Assembly: GCA_012959525.1 (NCBI GenBank)
Contig: DUDB01000006.1
Location: 1 to 40,448 of the forward strand
Source: Planctomycetota bacterium
Lineage (GTDB): Bacteria; Planctomycetota; UBA1135; GCA-002686595
Length of the DNA: 40,448 nt
Direction: 5' to 3'
Shown here: piece by piece, positions 23,444 through 32,790 of the stretch
How positions within the stretch are numbered: the stretch's first letter is position 1
Layout: every line of letters begins with the position of its first letter
Notes under the pieces: model-generated
Told to the model about the DNA's origin: nothing
What the model saw: only the letters and a program-made list of their open reading frames with translations
Database searches by the model: none
Translations under genes and position numbers: made by a program

Positions 23444-25315
23444 TTAGTGCATGGAGTACACGTCGATCAGGGGGCCGAGGGCCTCCAACTCCCAGAGGCG
23501 GCGCTTGGCGTCCTTCCCGAAGTAGTGCTCCAGCCCCAGTTTCTTGAGGTCCGGGTCTCCGAAGGGGGAGAAACTGGCCACGAGTTTGCCCCCGTTGCCC
23601 AAGGTCACCTCCCGGGCAATCTGGGGGAGGAGCGCGTCCACGTAGCCCTGCACGCTGACCCCGATCGGAGCAATGAAGACGTAGTCAGGATCCCACTGAC
23701 TCAGCAACTTGGAATACTCCTCGGAGGAATCACCTGCCCGGAGAATGGCGTAGAGGCTCTTCTTGTTGGGATAGTGCAGCGTGTAGGAAGGGAAGTAGGG
23801 TCGCAGCGGCGACGGTGGCCAAACCTTGCGCTGATAGTTGCGCCAGGAGACGGCAGCCCGCCGGGCCCAGACGCCGTAGAGATTCTCCTGACGCACAGGA
23901 ATATCGGTCATGTTGGCCAGGACCACCGTCCCCCCACCCTTGGGAATGGTCGTCGTGAGCCACGCCGCTGCCTGCGAGTAGGTATCGGGTCGCGTGCGCA
24001 GTGTTGCGATCCGGACCGAAGTCAAGAGAGGCAGCGCCAAGGAGAGGACAACTACTGAGCCTGCAGCCATGTGGGACCCCAAGGGCCGTTTGAGCAGACC
24101 CGCAATGAGGGTGGCGCCAGCCGTGGCCAGCAGTGCGAGGTGTGGAAGCAGAGGTAGGAAGAATCGCTCCTTGCTACCGACATACATACCCAAGACCAAC
24201 AGAATCGGGAGCCCATGGGACGCCACAACCAGGACGTCGTCTCGCAGCTCTTTGGAGAGCGTAACTCGGCCGCGCTTGAGGGATGGAAGGCGCATGATGA
24301 GCAAGACCCCCCCCACAAGGGCCAGTACAAACAGGGCCGGGTCGTAGGACCGCATGCTGCCAAATAGGTTGGCGAATCCCCCTCCCTGGAAGTAGTTCAA
24401 GTAGATGCGGTGTGATCCTATCTGAATGGAGGGACTGGTCTTGGCCACTCCCTCCACGTGGCCCTCCAAGCGGGTTCTTGGATCCCGCAGCCGGAGCCCA
24501 CCGCGCACACCCGCACCACGCCAATCCTCCCCCAAGCCAAGCTCATTCATGACGTCCGCCCCACGCCCCCCCGCACGCAGCGGGTCGGCTTCGGCTGGCC
24601 AATAGGCCCAGACAGTCATCGCCCCTATCAACACGAGAACCACCAGCGACCGCAACCAACTCACACGGCCAAACTTGCGTCCGGCAATCAGGGCCGCCAC
24701 CCCATACGGCACGAGCGCCGCCAGCCCAGTATGCATGCAGGACAGACTCGCTCCTGTGGCAAGTCCCGCGAGCAGCTGTGCCCCCCATCCCGGATGGCGC
24801 GTCAACCGTAGGGCCGCGAGCATGGCACCCACCCCGGCCATTGCCACGAGCGCATGGGGGCGGGCCTGGACGGAATAGCAGAGTAGCAAGGGGCACACCC
24901 CCATCGTCGCCGCGGCAAAAAGGGACCATCCTGGGGTGAAAAACCGCCGCGCCAGGAGAAAAGTGCCTGGTATCAGCAGCCAGGCCAGGAGGGTCAAGAA
25001 CTTGCGCGCACGCAAGAAAGGCAGGGCCGCATTGTCGAGGTGTGCACTGAGTTTGGCTTCGGGCGGGACATCATCCACAGGCCCCCCTGCCACCGCATGG
25101 TTCAAGACGATCGGCAGGAAGGGGTACTTGCCCCTGAACGGCCCGTCAGGGTGATCCTGACTCAGGTGGACGATCTGCCCGTCGGGCTCGTTCTTGTGGG
25201 GTAAAAGATGCCCGATCCCGGCCCAGCGCAGGCCCAGGGATAAAACGAACAACGCAAACAGCCCCGCAACGACAGTTCTCTGGGCAGGGAGCGCCGATGT
25301 TGAGTTGGATTCCAC
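23444..25315 (-). CDS. Polytopic membrane protein, glycosyltransferase-39 (PMT/ArnT)-like
   Basis: The 623-aa protein starts at a GTG. It has about nine to eleven membrane helices (for example VVAGLFALFVLSLGLRWAG near residue 15, LLVLGMYVG and LALLATAGATLIAGLL) and a soluble C-terminal domain from about 460. The first loop carries KNEPDGQIVH, where GT-C enzymes keep acidic catalytic residues, and a short FRGKYPFLPIV segment. This layout fits lipid-linked-sugar glycosyltransferases of the PMT/ArnT type, which act on the outer face of the cytoplasmic membrane. The exact donor and acceptor cannot be told. It lies upstream of pntA1 on the same strand, but a 162-base gap separates them. Confidence 0.75.
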   Translation of the reverse strand: MESNSTSALPAQRTVVAGLFALFVLSLGLRWAGIGHLLPHKNEPDGQIVHLSQDHPDGPFRGKYPFLPIVLNHAVAGGPVDDVPPEAKLSAHLDNAALPFLRARKFLTLLAWLLIPGTFLLARRFFTPGWSLFAAATMGVCPLLLCYSVQARPHALVAMAGVGAMLAALRLTRHPGWGAQLLAGLATGASLSCMHTGLAALVPYGVAALIAGRKFGRVSWLRSLVVLVLIGAMTVWAYWPAEADPLRAGGRGADVMNELGLGEDWRGAGVRGGLRLRDPRTRLEGHVEGVAKTSPSIQIGSHRIYLNYFQGGGFANLFGSMRSYDPALFVLALVGGVLLIMRLPSLKRGRVTLSKELRDDVLVVASHGLPILLVLGMYVGSKERFFLPLLPHLALLATAGATLIAGLLKRPLGSHMAAGSVVVLSLALPLLTSVRIATLRTRPDTYSQAAAWLTTTIPKGGGTVVLANMTDIPVRQENLYGVWARRAAVSWRNYQRKVWPPSPLRPYFPSYTLHYPNKKSLYAILRAGDSSEEYSKLLSQWDPDYVFIAPIGVSVQGYVDALLPQIAREVTLGNGGKLVASFSPFGDPDLKKLGLEHYFGKDAKRRLWELEALGPLIDVYSMH

Positions 25316-25333
25316 GGTTCAAACGTACCCCAA

Positions 25334-26095
25334 TCAAGAGAACAGGTGATCACTCTCCTGCGACCAAGCGGCATAGCGATACATCGGCAAGAGCCGCTCA
25401 AGTTCCGCCAACAGAATGCCTGGGACTTCCTCTCCCAGCGCCGCCTCTCGTACCGCGCCCTCAGCGGGTACGGGCCAGCGACGGTCCACGACCAGTTGGT
25501 GCTCGCCAGGGGTGTAGTGCCGCAGGAACTCCGTCAGTTGGTCGGCGGTCAGATTCCCGCAAGGCCACTCGCCACGCCAGTCATGCAGACGCAGCTGGAA
25601 TCCGCTCAACTCATTGAGCAGGGCAAGCCAAGGTCCGAGCCCATCGCGCCCAATGCGGTTGATGAGGTTCTGCCCGTCGTACCAGGCGTCTGCGTGGATG
25701 CGTAGGGACACCTCAAGCTGCTGGTGCTCTACTGCCACGCACAGGTACGCATTGCGATAGGCCGAGTCCAAGTCCTTGGCCAACTCACGCCCCAGCACCT
25801 TGCGCAGGCGTGTCTTCTCCCCCTTGGGCCGCATCAGGTAGACCCACAAGCGGGAGACCTTCTTGCCGTTGAACGCGTGGGGATTGTGCAAGGAGGAGCG
25901 CACATCGAGCGGGACCCCCTCCCTCTTCGCCCGGGTAAGGAAGTCCTTTCCGAGGGCCAACAACCGCCTGCGAGTCATGAGCCGGCGGTCATTACTCTCG
26001 ATGCTCCGTGCGTGCTCGGGGCCCAGGGCGGTGAAATCCCACTCCTCGAAACAGACTCCCCCACTGATGGGTTGGGGCTCGGGTGTGGTTGCCAT
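25334..26095 (-). CDS. Hypothetical cytosolic protein, 253 aa
   Basis: The protein has no signal or membrane segment. It opens with CFEEWDFTALGPEHARSIESNDRR, then a basic helix (LLALGKDFLTRAKREG), a Trp-rich strand (KVSRLWVYLMRPKGEK, near 79-94) and an acidic C-terminus. A DWRGEWPCGNLTADQL segment near 170 may hold one functional cysteine. I do not recognise a family. It lies just upstream of the glycosyltransferase-like gene on the same strand (18 bases apart) and is likely co-transcribed with it; it diverges from the kinase gene. Confidence 0.65.
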   Translation of the reverse strand: MATTPEPQPISGGVCFEEWDFTALGPEHARSIESNDRRLMTRRRLLALGKDFLTRAKREGVPLDVRSSLHNPHAFNGKKVSRLWVYLMRPKGEKTRLRKVLGRELAKDLDSAYRNAYLCVAVEHQQLEVSLRIHADAWYDGQNLINRIGRDGLGPWLALLNELSGFQLRLHDWRGEWPCGNLTADQLTEFLRHYTPGEHQLVVDRRWPVPAEGAVREAALGEEVPGILLAELERLLPMYRYAAWSQESDHLFS

Positions 26096-26267
26096 GGGGG
26101 AACGGTACAGGCTCAGGACGAGAATCGCCTCCCCCCCCTGTAACCTGAAGCGGGTTGGGTGCGTCGCACTCGACCCTCTCCGTTAACCGATGGCGCTCAA
26201 CCCGTTAGTATCGGTGACCGGTTGTGCCGGCCCCGCGCATAGCACAGCCTCTCCACCGCCCTTGGCC

Positions 26268-28382
26268 ATGAAATTCGCCCACTTCCAGTTCGACCCCGAG
26301 ACCGACCGCATTGGCGAGGGGGCATTGAGCGAGGTCTACCGGGCGGAGGACATGAACCTGGGCCGCCCCGTGGCGCTCAAGATCCTACGCGCCCACGCCG
26401 AGATCGATCCCCAGGCTGAGCGCCGCTTCAAGCGGGAGGCCAAGCACGCCTCCTCTCTGGCCCACGAACACATCGCGACCATCTACGAGTATGGGGAGGA
26501 CAAGGGCACTTCATACATCGCCATGGAGTTCCTGGAGGGCGAGACCCTCGACAAGGTCATCAAGGGGCGCACCCTGGGATTCGAGGAATGCCTACGCATC
26601 GCCGTGCAGGTGACCAGCGCCCTGCAACTAGTCCACAAAGCCGGCATCCTGCACCGCGACCTCAAGCCCGGCAACGTGCTCCTGCAACGCAACGGCAAGC
26701 TCAAGCTGCTCGATTTTGGAATCGCGCGAGCCCGGGACGAGACCAACATCACCCAGCAAGGTGTGCTGGTTGGGACGGTTCTGTACATGTCCCCCGAGCA
26801 GGTCCGCGGTGAAGATCTCGATCTCCGGTCGGATATTTTCAGCTTGGGGGCGGTGCTCTACCACATCACCACGGGCGCCCTGCCGTTCCCCGGGGATAAC
26901 TTCCCCGAGGTGTGCATGGCCATTCTCGATGGCAAGTTCAAGCCGCCGGCCGAGATGCGGCACGGCTTTCCCAAGCCTCTGGAGGCCTTTCTGCTCAAGT
27001 GTCTCGCGAGCAAGCCGATCGACCGATTCACCGACGCAAGCGAAGCCCACGATGCCCTGCTTGGGGTGAACGAAACTCTCGCTGGCACAGGTAGCCGATC
27101 CCACACGCGCCTACGGGGGACGATGATGCTGTCACCGACCTCCTGCGCCCAGAGTGAAACGGGGGCCGGCACGATTATGGCAAGTAGCATCCGCAAGGAC
27201 TTGGCCTCGGCACTGTCCCGCAACAAGGAGCTGACGGTTGTCCTTGGAGAGGCGGATACACCTTCGAACGGCGTCAAGGTGGACTACATTGTGGACACGC
27301 ATTTGGACGTACAAGGCCAAGAAGGGCGCTTGGATCTCACCGTTCATTTTCCCCGCGAGGGGACGGACTCAAGCGATCCAGAAGGGTCCATCCGAGTCGT
27401 TCGGGATACGGTGAAGTCCACCAAGGACAGCGAGTGGGCCCTCCAAGAGAGCCTGGTGCGTAATTCAATGCGGGTGCTACGCAAGCGGCTGACCGAAGCC
27501 CCCCTGCGCGCCGATGCGCTAGAGAACGAGAAGACCCGAGCCGCCCTAGCCGCCACGACCCGGGGCATGGCCGTCCTTCGCAAGGGAACCACTAAACACC
27601 TCCTCGCCGCGAGTGCGAAGTTCCGCAAGGCCCTGGAGTTGGATCGCTACTGCGGGCTGGCGCACGCAGGACTGGCCGAGGCCATGGTGCGCAAGTTCCT
27701 GACCTGGGACGGAGATCCGACCTTCCTGGACGAGGCCAGAGAGCGAGCCAAGCGCGCCATCTCCTTGGATCCTAAGTGCGCCCTTGCTCACACAGTCCTC
27801 GGCTTCGCCTATCACCTCTCCGGTCGGTTGGATGAGGCCGAGCGCATGTACCGCCTTGCCATCCAGATGGACAAGAAGGAGTGGCTCAGCCACCGCCTCT
27901 TAGGAGCCATCAAGTCACGGGCGGGCAACTTCGAGGGTGCCGCACCCCTATTGCAGAAGGCCATCGACCTGTGCCCCTCGCACATCGGGAGCTACGACCA
28001 CCTGTACGGTGTGAGGCAATGCCTTGGGCAATACGAAGAGGCCCTTGAGACCGCCGACAAGGGCATCGCCGCGGCCCGCAAGCACCTGCGCGACGAGCCC
28101 GACGACATGGACGCGCGTGCGCACATGGCCCTGCTCTTGGCGCGGCGCGGCTCCGACGACGCGGCCCGCGAGGCCATTGATGCGGCCCGCGATCTGGCCC
28201 CACGGGATGGGACCACGGCCTTCCACTCGGCCTGCGTCTACGCCCTGCTCGGCGATCCGCCCGCCGCCATCAAGGCCCTGAAACTGGCTCAGGACCGCGG
28301 CTATTACATCGCGAGCGAGCTACGGTCGAACTCGGACCTGGACGTACTGCGTGGCCTGCCCGAGTTTCAGGAGTTGACCTAG
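26268..28382 (+). CDS. Ser/Thr protein kinase with TolB/FlgO-like and TPR domains
   Basis: The 704-aa protein has an intact Hanks-type kinase domain (about 10-270): glycine loop G16-E-G18 with Lys38 in VALKIL, catalytic HRDLKPGN with D131, DFGIAR with D149, and SPEQVRGEDLDLRSD. No membrane helix follows, which is less usual for planctomycete kinases. Residues about 300-420 (DLASALSRNKELTVVL...ESLVRNSMRVLRKRL) look like the FlgO/TolB-N-type domain seen in adenylate cyclases and CadC-like sensors. The rest (about 430-700) is TPR repeats for protein binding. I start at 26268 since MKFAHFQF leads directly into the kinase; an ATG at 26190 would add a poorly conserved extension. Confidence 0.9.
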   Translation: MKFAHFQFDPETDRIGEGALSEVYRAEDMNLGRPVALKILRAHAEIDPQAERRFKREAKHASSLAHEHIATIYEYGEDKGTSYIAMEFLEGETLDKVIKGRTLGFEECLRIAVQVTSALQLVHKAGILHRDLKPGNVLLQRNGKLKLLDFGIARARDETNITQQGVLVGTVLYMSPEQVRGEDLDLRSDIFSLGAVLYHITTGALPFPGDNFPEVCMAILDGKFKPPAEMRHGFPKPLEAFLLKCLASKPIDRFTDASEAHDALLGVNETLAGTGSRSHTRLRGTMMLSPTSCAQSETGAGTIMASSIRKDLASALSRNKELTVVLGEADTPSNGVKVDYIVDTHLDVQGQEGRLDLTVHFPREGTDSSDPEGSIRVVRDTVKSTKDSEWALQESLVRNSMRVLRKRLTEAPLRADALENEKTRAALAATTRGMAVLRKGTTKHLLAASAKFRKALELDRYCGLAHAGLAEAMVRKFLTWDGDPTFLDEARERAKRAISLDPKCALAHTVLGFAYHLSGRLDEAERMYRLAIQMDKKEWLSHRLLGAIKSRAGNFEGAAPLLQKAIDLCPSHIGSYDHLYGVRQCLGQYEEALETADKGIAAARKHLRDEPDDMDARAHMALLLARRGSDDAAREAIDAARDLAPRDGTTAFHSACVYALLGDPPAAIKALKLAQDRGYYIASELRSNSDLDVLRGLPEFQELT

Positions 28383-28395
28383 ACCCACGGGCCCC

Positions 28396-29205
28396 ATGGA
28401 TCGACCTCTGATTGCTCTGGGTGTCCAGACCGTCGCCCGGCAGGGCGCACCGCATGTGGTGGAATTAGGTGCCGTCAAGGTCATCGGCGGCGAGATCGAG
28501 GACACCTTTGACTCCTTGATCTGCCCTCCAGTTCCCATCGAGCCCGAGGCCAGCGACTGGCACGGCATCACCGAAGATCACATTCGCGCGGCGCCTCTTG
28601 TGGCTGAAGTCCTGGAGGCGTTCAGCGCCTGGGCCGGGGAAGAGCGTCTGGCCACCCATGATGCAGAGGACGCCGCCACGGCCCTGGCCTTCGAATACGC
28701 GCGCGCGGAGCTCCCCCCCCCGGGTTCAACCATCCTGGACACTCGGGCTCTCGCCCAGCACCATTTTCCCGAGGTGGAGGGGCACGACCTAGAGACCCTC
28801 TGCAAGCACCTCGACCTAGAGGAGGGTCAGCAACGCCGCGGGCTGGCGGACGCGGTCTGGTGCTGGAAGGTGCTGGAGGAATGCCTTGAGCGACTCGAAA
28901 CGGATGGCGATGGCTACAACGAATGCCTGGCCTTGGGCCTCGCACCGGTCACGATCAATGGGCATCGGCCGAAGAGCCCCGCCCCAACGCGCCGAGTACG
29001 CCAGCTGGAGGCGGCACGCATGGACGCGAACGAAGTCGAGCTGGTCTACGGAAGCAAGGGTGCCCCAGCCACGCTGCCGGTTGTCCCGCGCTTCATGTTC
29101 GAGCGCGGCGGGCATGGCTACCTGGAAGCTGAATGCCAGAGAAGCGGGCTGCTCAAGACCTACCGCATCGATCGCATCCAGCGAGTTCAGGAGAGGGTCG
29201 TGTGA
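28396..29205 (+). CDS. DnaQ-fold (degenerate exonuclease) fused to WYL domain
   Basis: The 269-aa protein starts 13 bases after the kinase stop. Residues 5-175 have the DEDD exonuclease layout: VVELGAVKV after motif I, DWHGITEDHIRAAP before motif II, H88-D-A-E-D in motif II, LDTRALAQHHFPEVEGHDLETLCKHL, and GLADAVWCWKVL in motif III. The catalytic D-x-E-T of motif I reads G9-V-Q11-T, and the motif III His is Arg, so nuclease activity should be lost. Residues about 210-269 (VELVYGSKG...YLEAECQRSGLLKTYRIDRIQ) match a WYL domain, which binds nucleic acid or a ligand in transcription regulators. A role as a regulator or nucleotide sensor coupled to the kinase is an inference. Confidence 0.75.
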   Translation: MDRPLIALGVQTVARQGAPHVVELGAVKVIGGEIEDTFDSLICPPVPIEPEASDWHGITEDHIRAAPLVAEVLEAFSAWAGEERLATHDAEDAATALAFEYARAELPPPGSTILDTRALAQHHFPEVEGHDLETLCKHLDLEEGQQRRGLADAVWCWKVLEECLERLETDGDGYNECLALGLAPVTINGHRPKSPAPTRRVRQLEAARMDANEVELVYGSKGAPATLPVVPRFMFERGGHGYLEAECQRSGLLKTYRIDRIQRVQERVV

Positions 29206-29215
29206 CAGCGCACTG

Positions 29216-30754
29216 CTAGTGGGAACCCCAGGTCTGCACCTGCGCCTGCTGCACCTTGCCGGAGAAGTAAAAGCGAGGGCTCCCGGCGCCCTGGGGGTCG
29301 GCCCCCAGCAGCACGGGCGAGTTGTTCCAGCCGACCCCGCCGAAGGCCTGGTCCTTGGTCATATTGTCGCTGGAGTGGTTCACCCAGAGCCAGACGCCAC
29401 CGTCGCCGTCATAGGCACCAGTCAGGAGAAAGGAGTCCGTGGTGTTGAGCAGGGATGCGGGCACGGACCCGTAGAGGTAGCCCCCCACGTAAACGCCAAA
29501 GCGCAGGACCGTGTCGCCCGAGCCGATCGGGTTGTGCAACTCAAGGGCGAAGCCTCCGCTGTCAGACTTGTTCAGAATGGCGGAGGTCTCGCCGTCCGCG
29601 AGCGCAAGGTCGTCGAATTTCACGACGGCTGTGATGAGGTAGCCATCCCACGAGAGATTGTCGGCATCGTAGAAGGTGACAATCTCCTTATTGCTGGCGT
29701 CCAGGTCCAACACTCCAGCAAAGAGGCTATTCCCCACTTTCCAAGAGCGGTAGTCCGGTGTGCCGAGCTGGCCGGTTGGGGCCTCGCGTAGCATTCCGGT
29801 ATCATCCCACCAGTGCACGGTGTTCTGGCTTCCATCGCGGGGCCACGCGTTCAGGTAGACCAGCAGGTTCTTGTCCTCCACGACTTGCCGGGCCTTGTCC
29901 ACGGGATAGTCCACGGTCAGCGCATCGACCTCCTCGCGCAATCCAGCCACGAACACTTCCCCCATTGAGACGGGAATCGTCCAGACGTTGATTCCCAATC
30001 CCAGGCTGCGAGCGAAGGCGAGCTTTCCGAACAGGTTGGAGTCCTGATAGTGAAACTCGACGCCTTGAAAGCCATCCTGGCGGGACTGGGCAATCATCTG
30101 CTGAAAGGTGGCAATGCTGGCCACCTGATCCTTGGAGAACAGCTCGTTCAACTTGACCCAGGGACGCAGGGTGCGAAAGGCGGGGTCGCGCAAGGCAGCG
30201 CGGGTCAGAATCAGGTTCTGGCGGATGTTGTTGAAGGAACGAATCACCACGGGCCTCCCTAGACGCCCATAGCCGTTGTCCGACAGATGAGTCAGGACCT
30301 TGAAGACGTAGGTGGGGTCTGCCTGGGTTTCCTTGCTCTCAATGAAGAGGATCTGATCCCCCGCCTGCAAAATCGGATCGGCCAACACATCTTCTAAGTG
30401 AGCGCCCCAGGTCGTCCCCTTGTCATCGTGATCCACGTACACAACGCCGCCCTCGCTCTTGATGTCAAGCTCGATCAGATCCGCGCCAGCAGCCATTGCG
30501 GCGTGGATCTTCTTCAGGGTGGCAGCGAGACTGGCGGGAGGATTAGTTGAGGTGCTGTAGCAGTTGTGAGCTGAGATGGCAGCCACGTTGCCCAGTGGTG
30601 ATTTGGCCAGGGCACGGGTCACTCCATCCCAATAGTCCGGGCGAAACGCGCGGGGTACGGTCGGGTTGGCGATCTGCGGCAGAGCGCATCCAGACAGGAT
30701 GAATCCGAAGCTCAAGGCGCCTAGGAGTCGAATGCGAGGAAATAGGCCTTTCAT
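29216..30754 (-). CDS. GDPD/AIM6-like phosphodiesterase lipoprotein with C-terminal LamG-like domain
   Basis: The 512-aa lipoprotein starts at the ATG with AAGGTGA about seven bases upstream; the lipobox is LSGC (Cys23). The catalytic half (about 50-310) has SAHNCY, GADLIELDIKSEGG with E-x-D, and YVDHDD. These match the AHN, ExD and HD sites of the PI-PLC/glycerophosphodiesterase superfamily, closest to the AHNDY subgroup. The second half (about 320-512) is a beta-rich domain of LamG/concanavalin type (FGVYVGGYLYGSVPASLL, SFLLTGAYDGDGG). It probably cleaves a glycerophosphodiester outside the cell while bound to a glycan. The substrate is inferred. Confidence 0.8.
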   Translation of the reverse strand: MKGLFPRIRLLGALSFGFILSGCALPQIANPTVPRAFRPDYWDGVTRALAKSPLGNVAAISAHNCYSTSTNPPASLAATLKKIHAAMAAGADLIELDIKSEGGVVYVDHDDKGTTWGAHLEDVLADPILQAGDQILFIESKETQADPTYVFKVLTHLSDNGYGRLGRPVVIRSFNNIRQNLILTRAALRDPAFRTLRPWVKLNELFSKDQVASIATFQQMIAQSRQDGFQGVEFHYQDSNLFGKLAFARSLGLGINVWTIPVSMGEVFVAGLREEVDALTVDYPVDKARQVVEDKNLLVYLNAWPRDGSQNTVHWWDDTGMLREAPTGQLGTPDYRSWKVGNSLFAGVLDLDASNKEIVTFYDADNLSWDGYLITAVVKFDDLALADGETSAILNKSDSGGFALELHNPIGSGDTVLRFGVYVGGYLYGSVPASLLNTTDSFLLTGAYDGDGGVWLWVNHSSDNMTKDQAFGGVGWNNSPVLLGADPQGAGSPRFYFSGKVQQAQVQTWGSH

Positions 30755-30920
30755 GTGATTCACCTTCGAGGCATGGGAAACCAAGGGTTTCACGACTGCC
30801 TCTTCATGAGAATTTGACCCCAGGATACGGCACCGCCCCTAGTACCGGGGCCCCTCCCGCCCGTAGACTCTCTGCCTCGAAATCCGGGACACGCCACCCG
30901 AACGCCCATTGACCCCTCCC

Positions 30921-32747
30921 ATGCCCTCCCCCCAGTTCCGCAACCTAGCCATCGTCGCCCACGTCGACCATGGCAAAACCACCCTGGTGGACAGCATGTT
31001 CGCCTTCGTGGGGACGTTCCGTGAGAACCAGCAGGTGCGCGAGAGAGCCTTGGACTCCAGCGATCAAGAGAGGGAGCGCGGGATCACGATTCTGGCCAAG
31101 AACACTGCCATCGAGTACGCAGGAACACGCATCAACATCGTCGATACCCCGGGCCACGCCGACTTTGGCGGTCAGGTGGAACGCACCCTGACCATGGCCG
31201 ACGCCGTGCTCCTTTTGGTCGACGCCTTCGAAGGACCCATGCCCCAGACGCGCTTCGTGCTCTCCAAGGCCTTCGAGCACGGGCTACCCGCCCTGGTGAT
31301 GATCAACAAAGTCGACCGTCCCGATGCGCGGGCCGGCGAGGTGCTCGAAGAGATCTTTGATCTGTTCGTGGACTTGGGAGCTAACGACCACCAATTGGAT
31401 TTTCCCGTCATCTACGGTTCTGGGCGGGATGGCTGGGCCACCCGGGATTTGGAAACGACGAGCGACAACCTCCAGCCCCTCTTCGATCTGATCCTTGAGT
31501 CGGTGCCGGCGCCCCAGATGAACTCGACTGGCCCTGTTCAGTTTCAGGCCTCGACCCTTGATCACGATGATTTCTTGGGTCGCATCGCGGTAGGACGCGT
31601 CGCGCGCGGAGTGCTACAACGCGAAGGGCGCTACGCCCTCTGCCATCCCGACCGGGATGACGCCCCCGTGCTTCCGGTCAAGAACCTCTTCCGTTGCGAA
31701 GGCCTCAAGCGCGTGCCCGTCGAACAGGTGCAGGCGGGTGACATCGCCATGGTGACGGGGATCGAGAACATCGGCGTGGGCGACACGTTGTGCCCCGCCG
31801 AGTGCATCGAACCCCTGCCCGCCATTCCCATGGACGAGCCCACGCTGTCGATGGTGTTCTACGTGAACAACTCTCCGTTCGCCGGAAAGGAAGGGCGCTA
31901 TGTCACCAGTCGCCAGATCTGGGCGCGGCTGCAGAAGGCTGCCGCTCGGGACGTGGCCCTAGTGCTCGTGGCGACGTCGAGCGCGGAAGCCTTCGAGGTC
32001 AAGGGGCGGGGGGTCATGCACCTCTCCGTGCTCATCGAGAACATGCGCCGCGAGGGGTTTGAGTTCAGCGTTGGCAAGCCGCACGTGATCATCAAGGACA
32101 TGGACGGCACGCCGTGCGAGCCCGTGGAACGGGCTACGGTGGAGGTCCCCGCGGAAAATGCCGGCAAGGTAATCGAATACCTCGGCCGCCGACGCGGCGA
32201 GATGACCCATATGGACGCCCTAGGGAGCTTGTCCAAGATCGAGTTTCTGATTCCCTCTCGCGGGCTGATAGGCGCGCGCACGGCTCTGCTGACCTTGAGC
32301 AAGGGGGAGGCCATCCTGGCCCACGTGTTCGATCGCTGGGAGCCCGATGGAGGCCCGATTCCGCGCCGCACCAATGGTGTGCTGGTCGGCGACCGCAGCG
32401 GAGACGTCATCCCCTATGCCATCGACGGGTTGCAGGATCGCGGCATCTTCTTCGTGGCGCCCGGCACCCCCGTTTACGAGGGCATGATCGTGGGTGAGAA
32501 CAACCGCGCCGAAGATTTGGCCCTCAACGTGTGCCGCACCAAGAAGCTGACCAACATGCGTGCTTCAGGTCGAGACGACAACGCCAAGATTGCACCGCCA
32601 CGCATCATGAGCTTGGAGGAGAGCCTGGAATATATCGAGGATGATGAGTTGCTTGAGGTGACCCCCAGCAGCCTACGCCTTCGCAAGCGGATGCTGAACG
32701 AGGTCGATCGCAAGCGCGAGCGCAAGAAGGTCAATAGCACCGTCTAG
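30921..32747 (+). CDS. typA: Translational GTPase TypA/BipA
   Basis: The 608-aa protein is a full-length member. G1 is AHVDHGKTTL, the switch I region is ERERGITILAKNTAI, G3 is DTPGHADFGGQVERTL and G4 is NKVDR. Domains II, III and V and the C-terminal domain follow in family order (GRRRGEM, FLIPSRGLIGART, MNLxxxx-like LALNVCRTKKLTNMRASGRDDN). BipA binds the ribosome and supports assembly of the large subunit, growth at low temperature and stress responses. I use the ATG at 30921; a TTG four codons earlier is less likely. No Shine-Dalgarno sequence is seen. It is monocistronic and converges with the PQQ-like gene, with only 11 bases between stops. Confidence 0.96.
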   Translation: MPSPQFRNLAIVAHVDHGKTTLVDSMFAFVGTFRENQQVRERALDSSDQERERGITILAKNTAIEYAGTRINIVDTPGHADFGGQVERTLTMADAVLLLVDAFEGPMPQTRFVLSKAFEHGLPALVMINKVDRPDARAGEVLEEIFDLFVDLGANDHQLDFPVIYGSGRDGWATRDLETTSDNLQPLFDLILESVPAPQMNSTGPVQFQASTLDHDDFLGRIAVGRVARGVLQREGRYALCHPDRDDAPVLPVKNLFRCEGLKRVPVEQVQAGDIAMVTGIENIGVGDTLCPAECIEPLPAIPMDEPTLSMVFYVNNSPFAGKEGRYVTSRQIWARLQKAAARDVALVLVATSSAEAFEVKGRGVMHLSVLIENMRREGFEFSVGKPHVIIKDMDGTPCEPVERATVEVPAENAGKVIEYLGRRRGEMTHMDALGSLSKIEFLIPSRGLIGARTALLTLSKGEAILAHVFDRWEPDGGPIPRRTNGVLVGDRSGDVIPYAIDGLQDRGIFFVAPGTPVYEGMIVGENNRAEDLALNVCRTKKLTNMRASGRDDNAKIAPPRIMSLEESLEYIEDDELLEVTPSSLRLRKRMLNEVDRKRERKKVNSTV

Positions 32748-32790
32748 CGGCGAAGCGCCTAGTCCTCGTCTGAATCCGCATCGGATTCAG
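32744..32790. terminator. Two hairpins at the typA/PQQ-protein convergent ends
   Basis: Between and around the two stops, CTA-GGCG pairs with CGCC-TAG (32744-32762) with a two-base bulge. Just inside the end of the minus-strand gene, CTGAATCCG (32770-32778) and CGGATTCAG (32782-32790) form a perfect nine-base stem with a CAT loop. No T-run follows on either strand, so they may end or protect both transcripts without being classical terminators. The second hairpin encodes the repetitive acidic C-terminus of the propeller protein. Confidence 0.45.
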
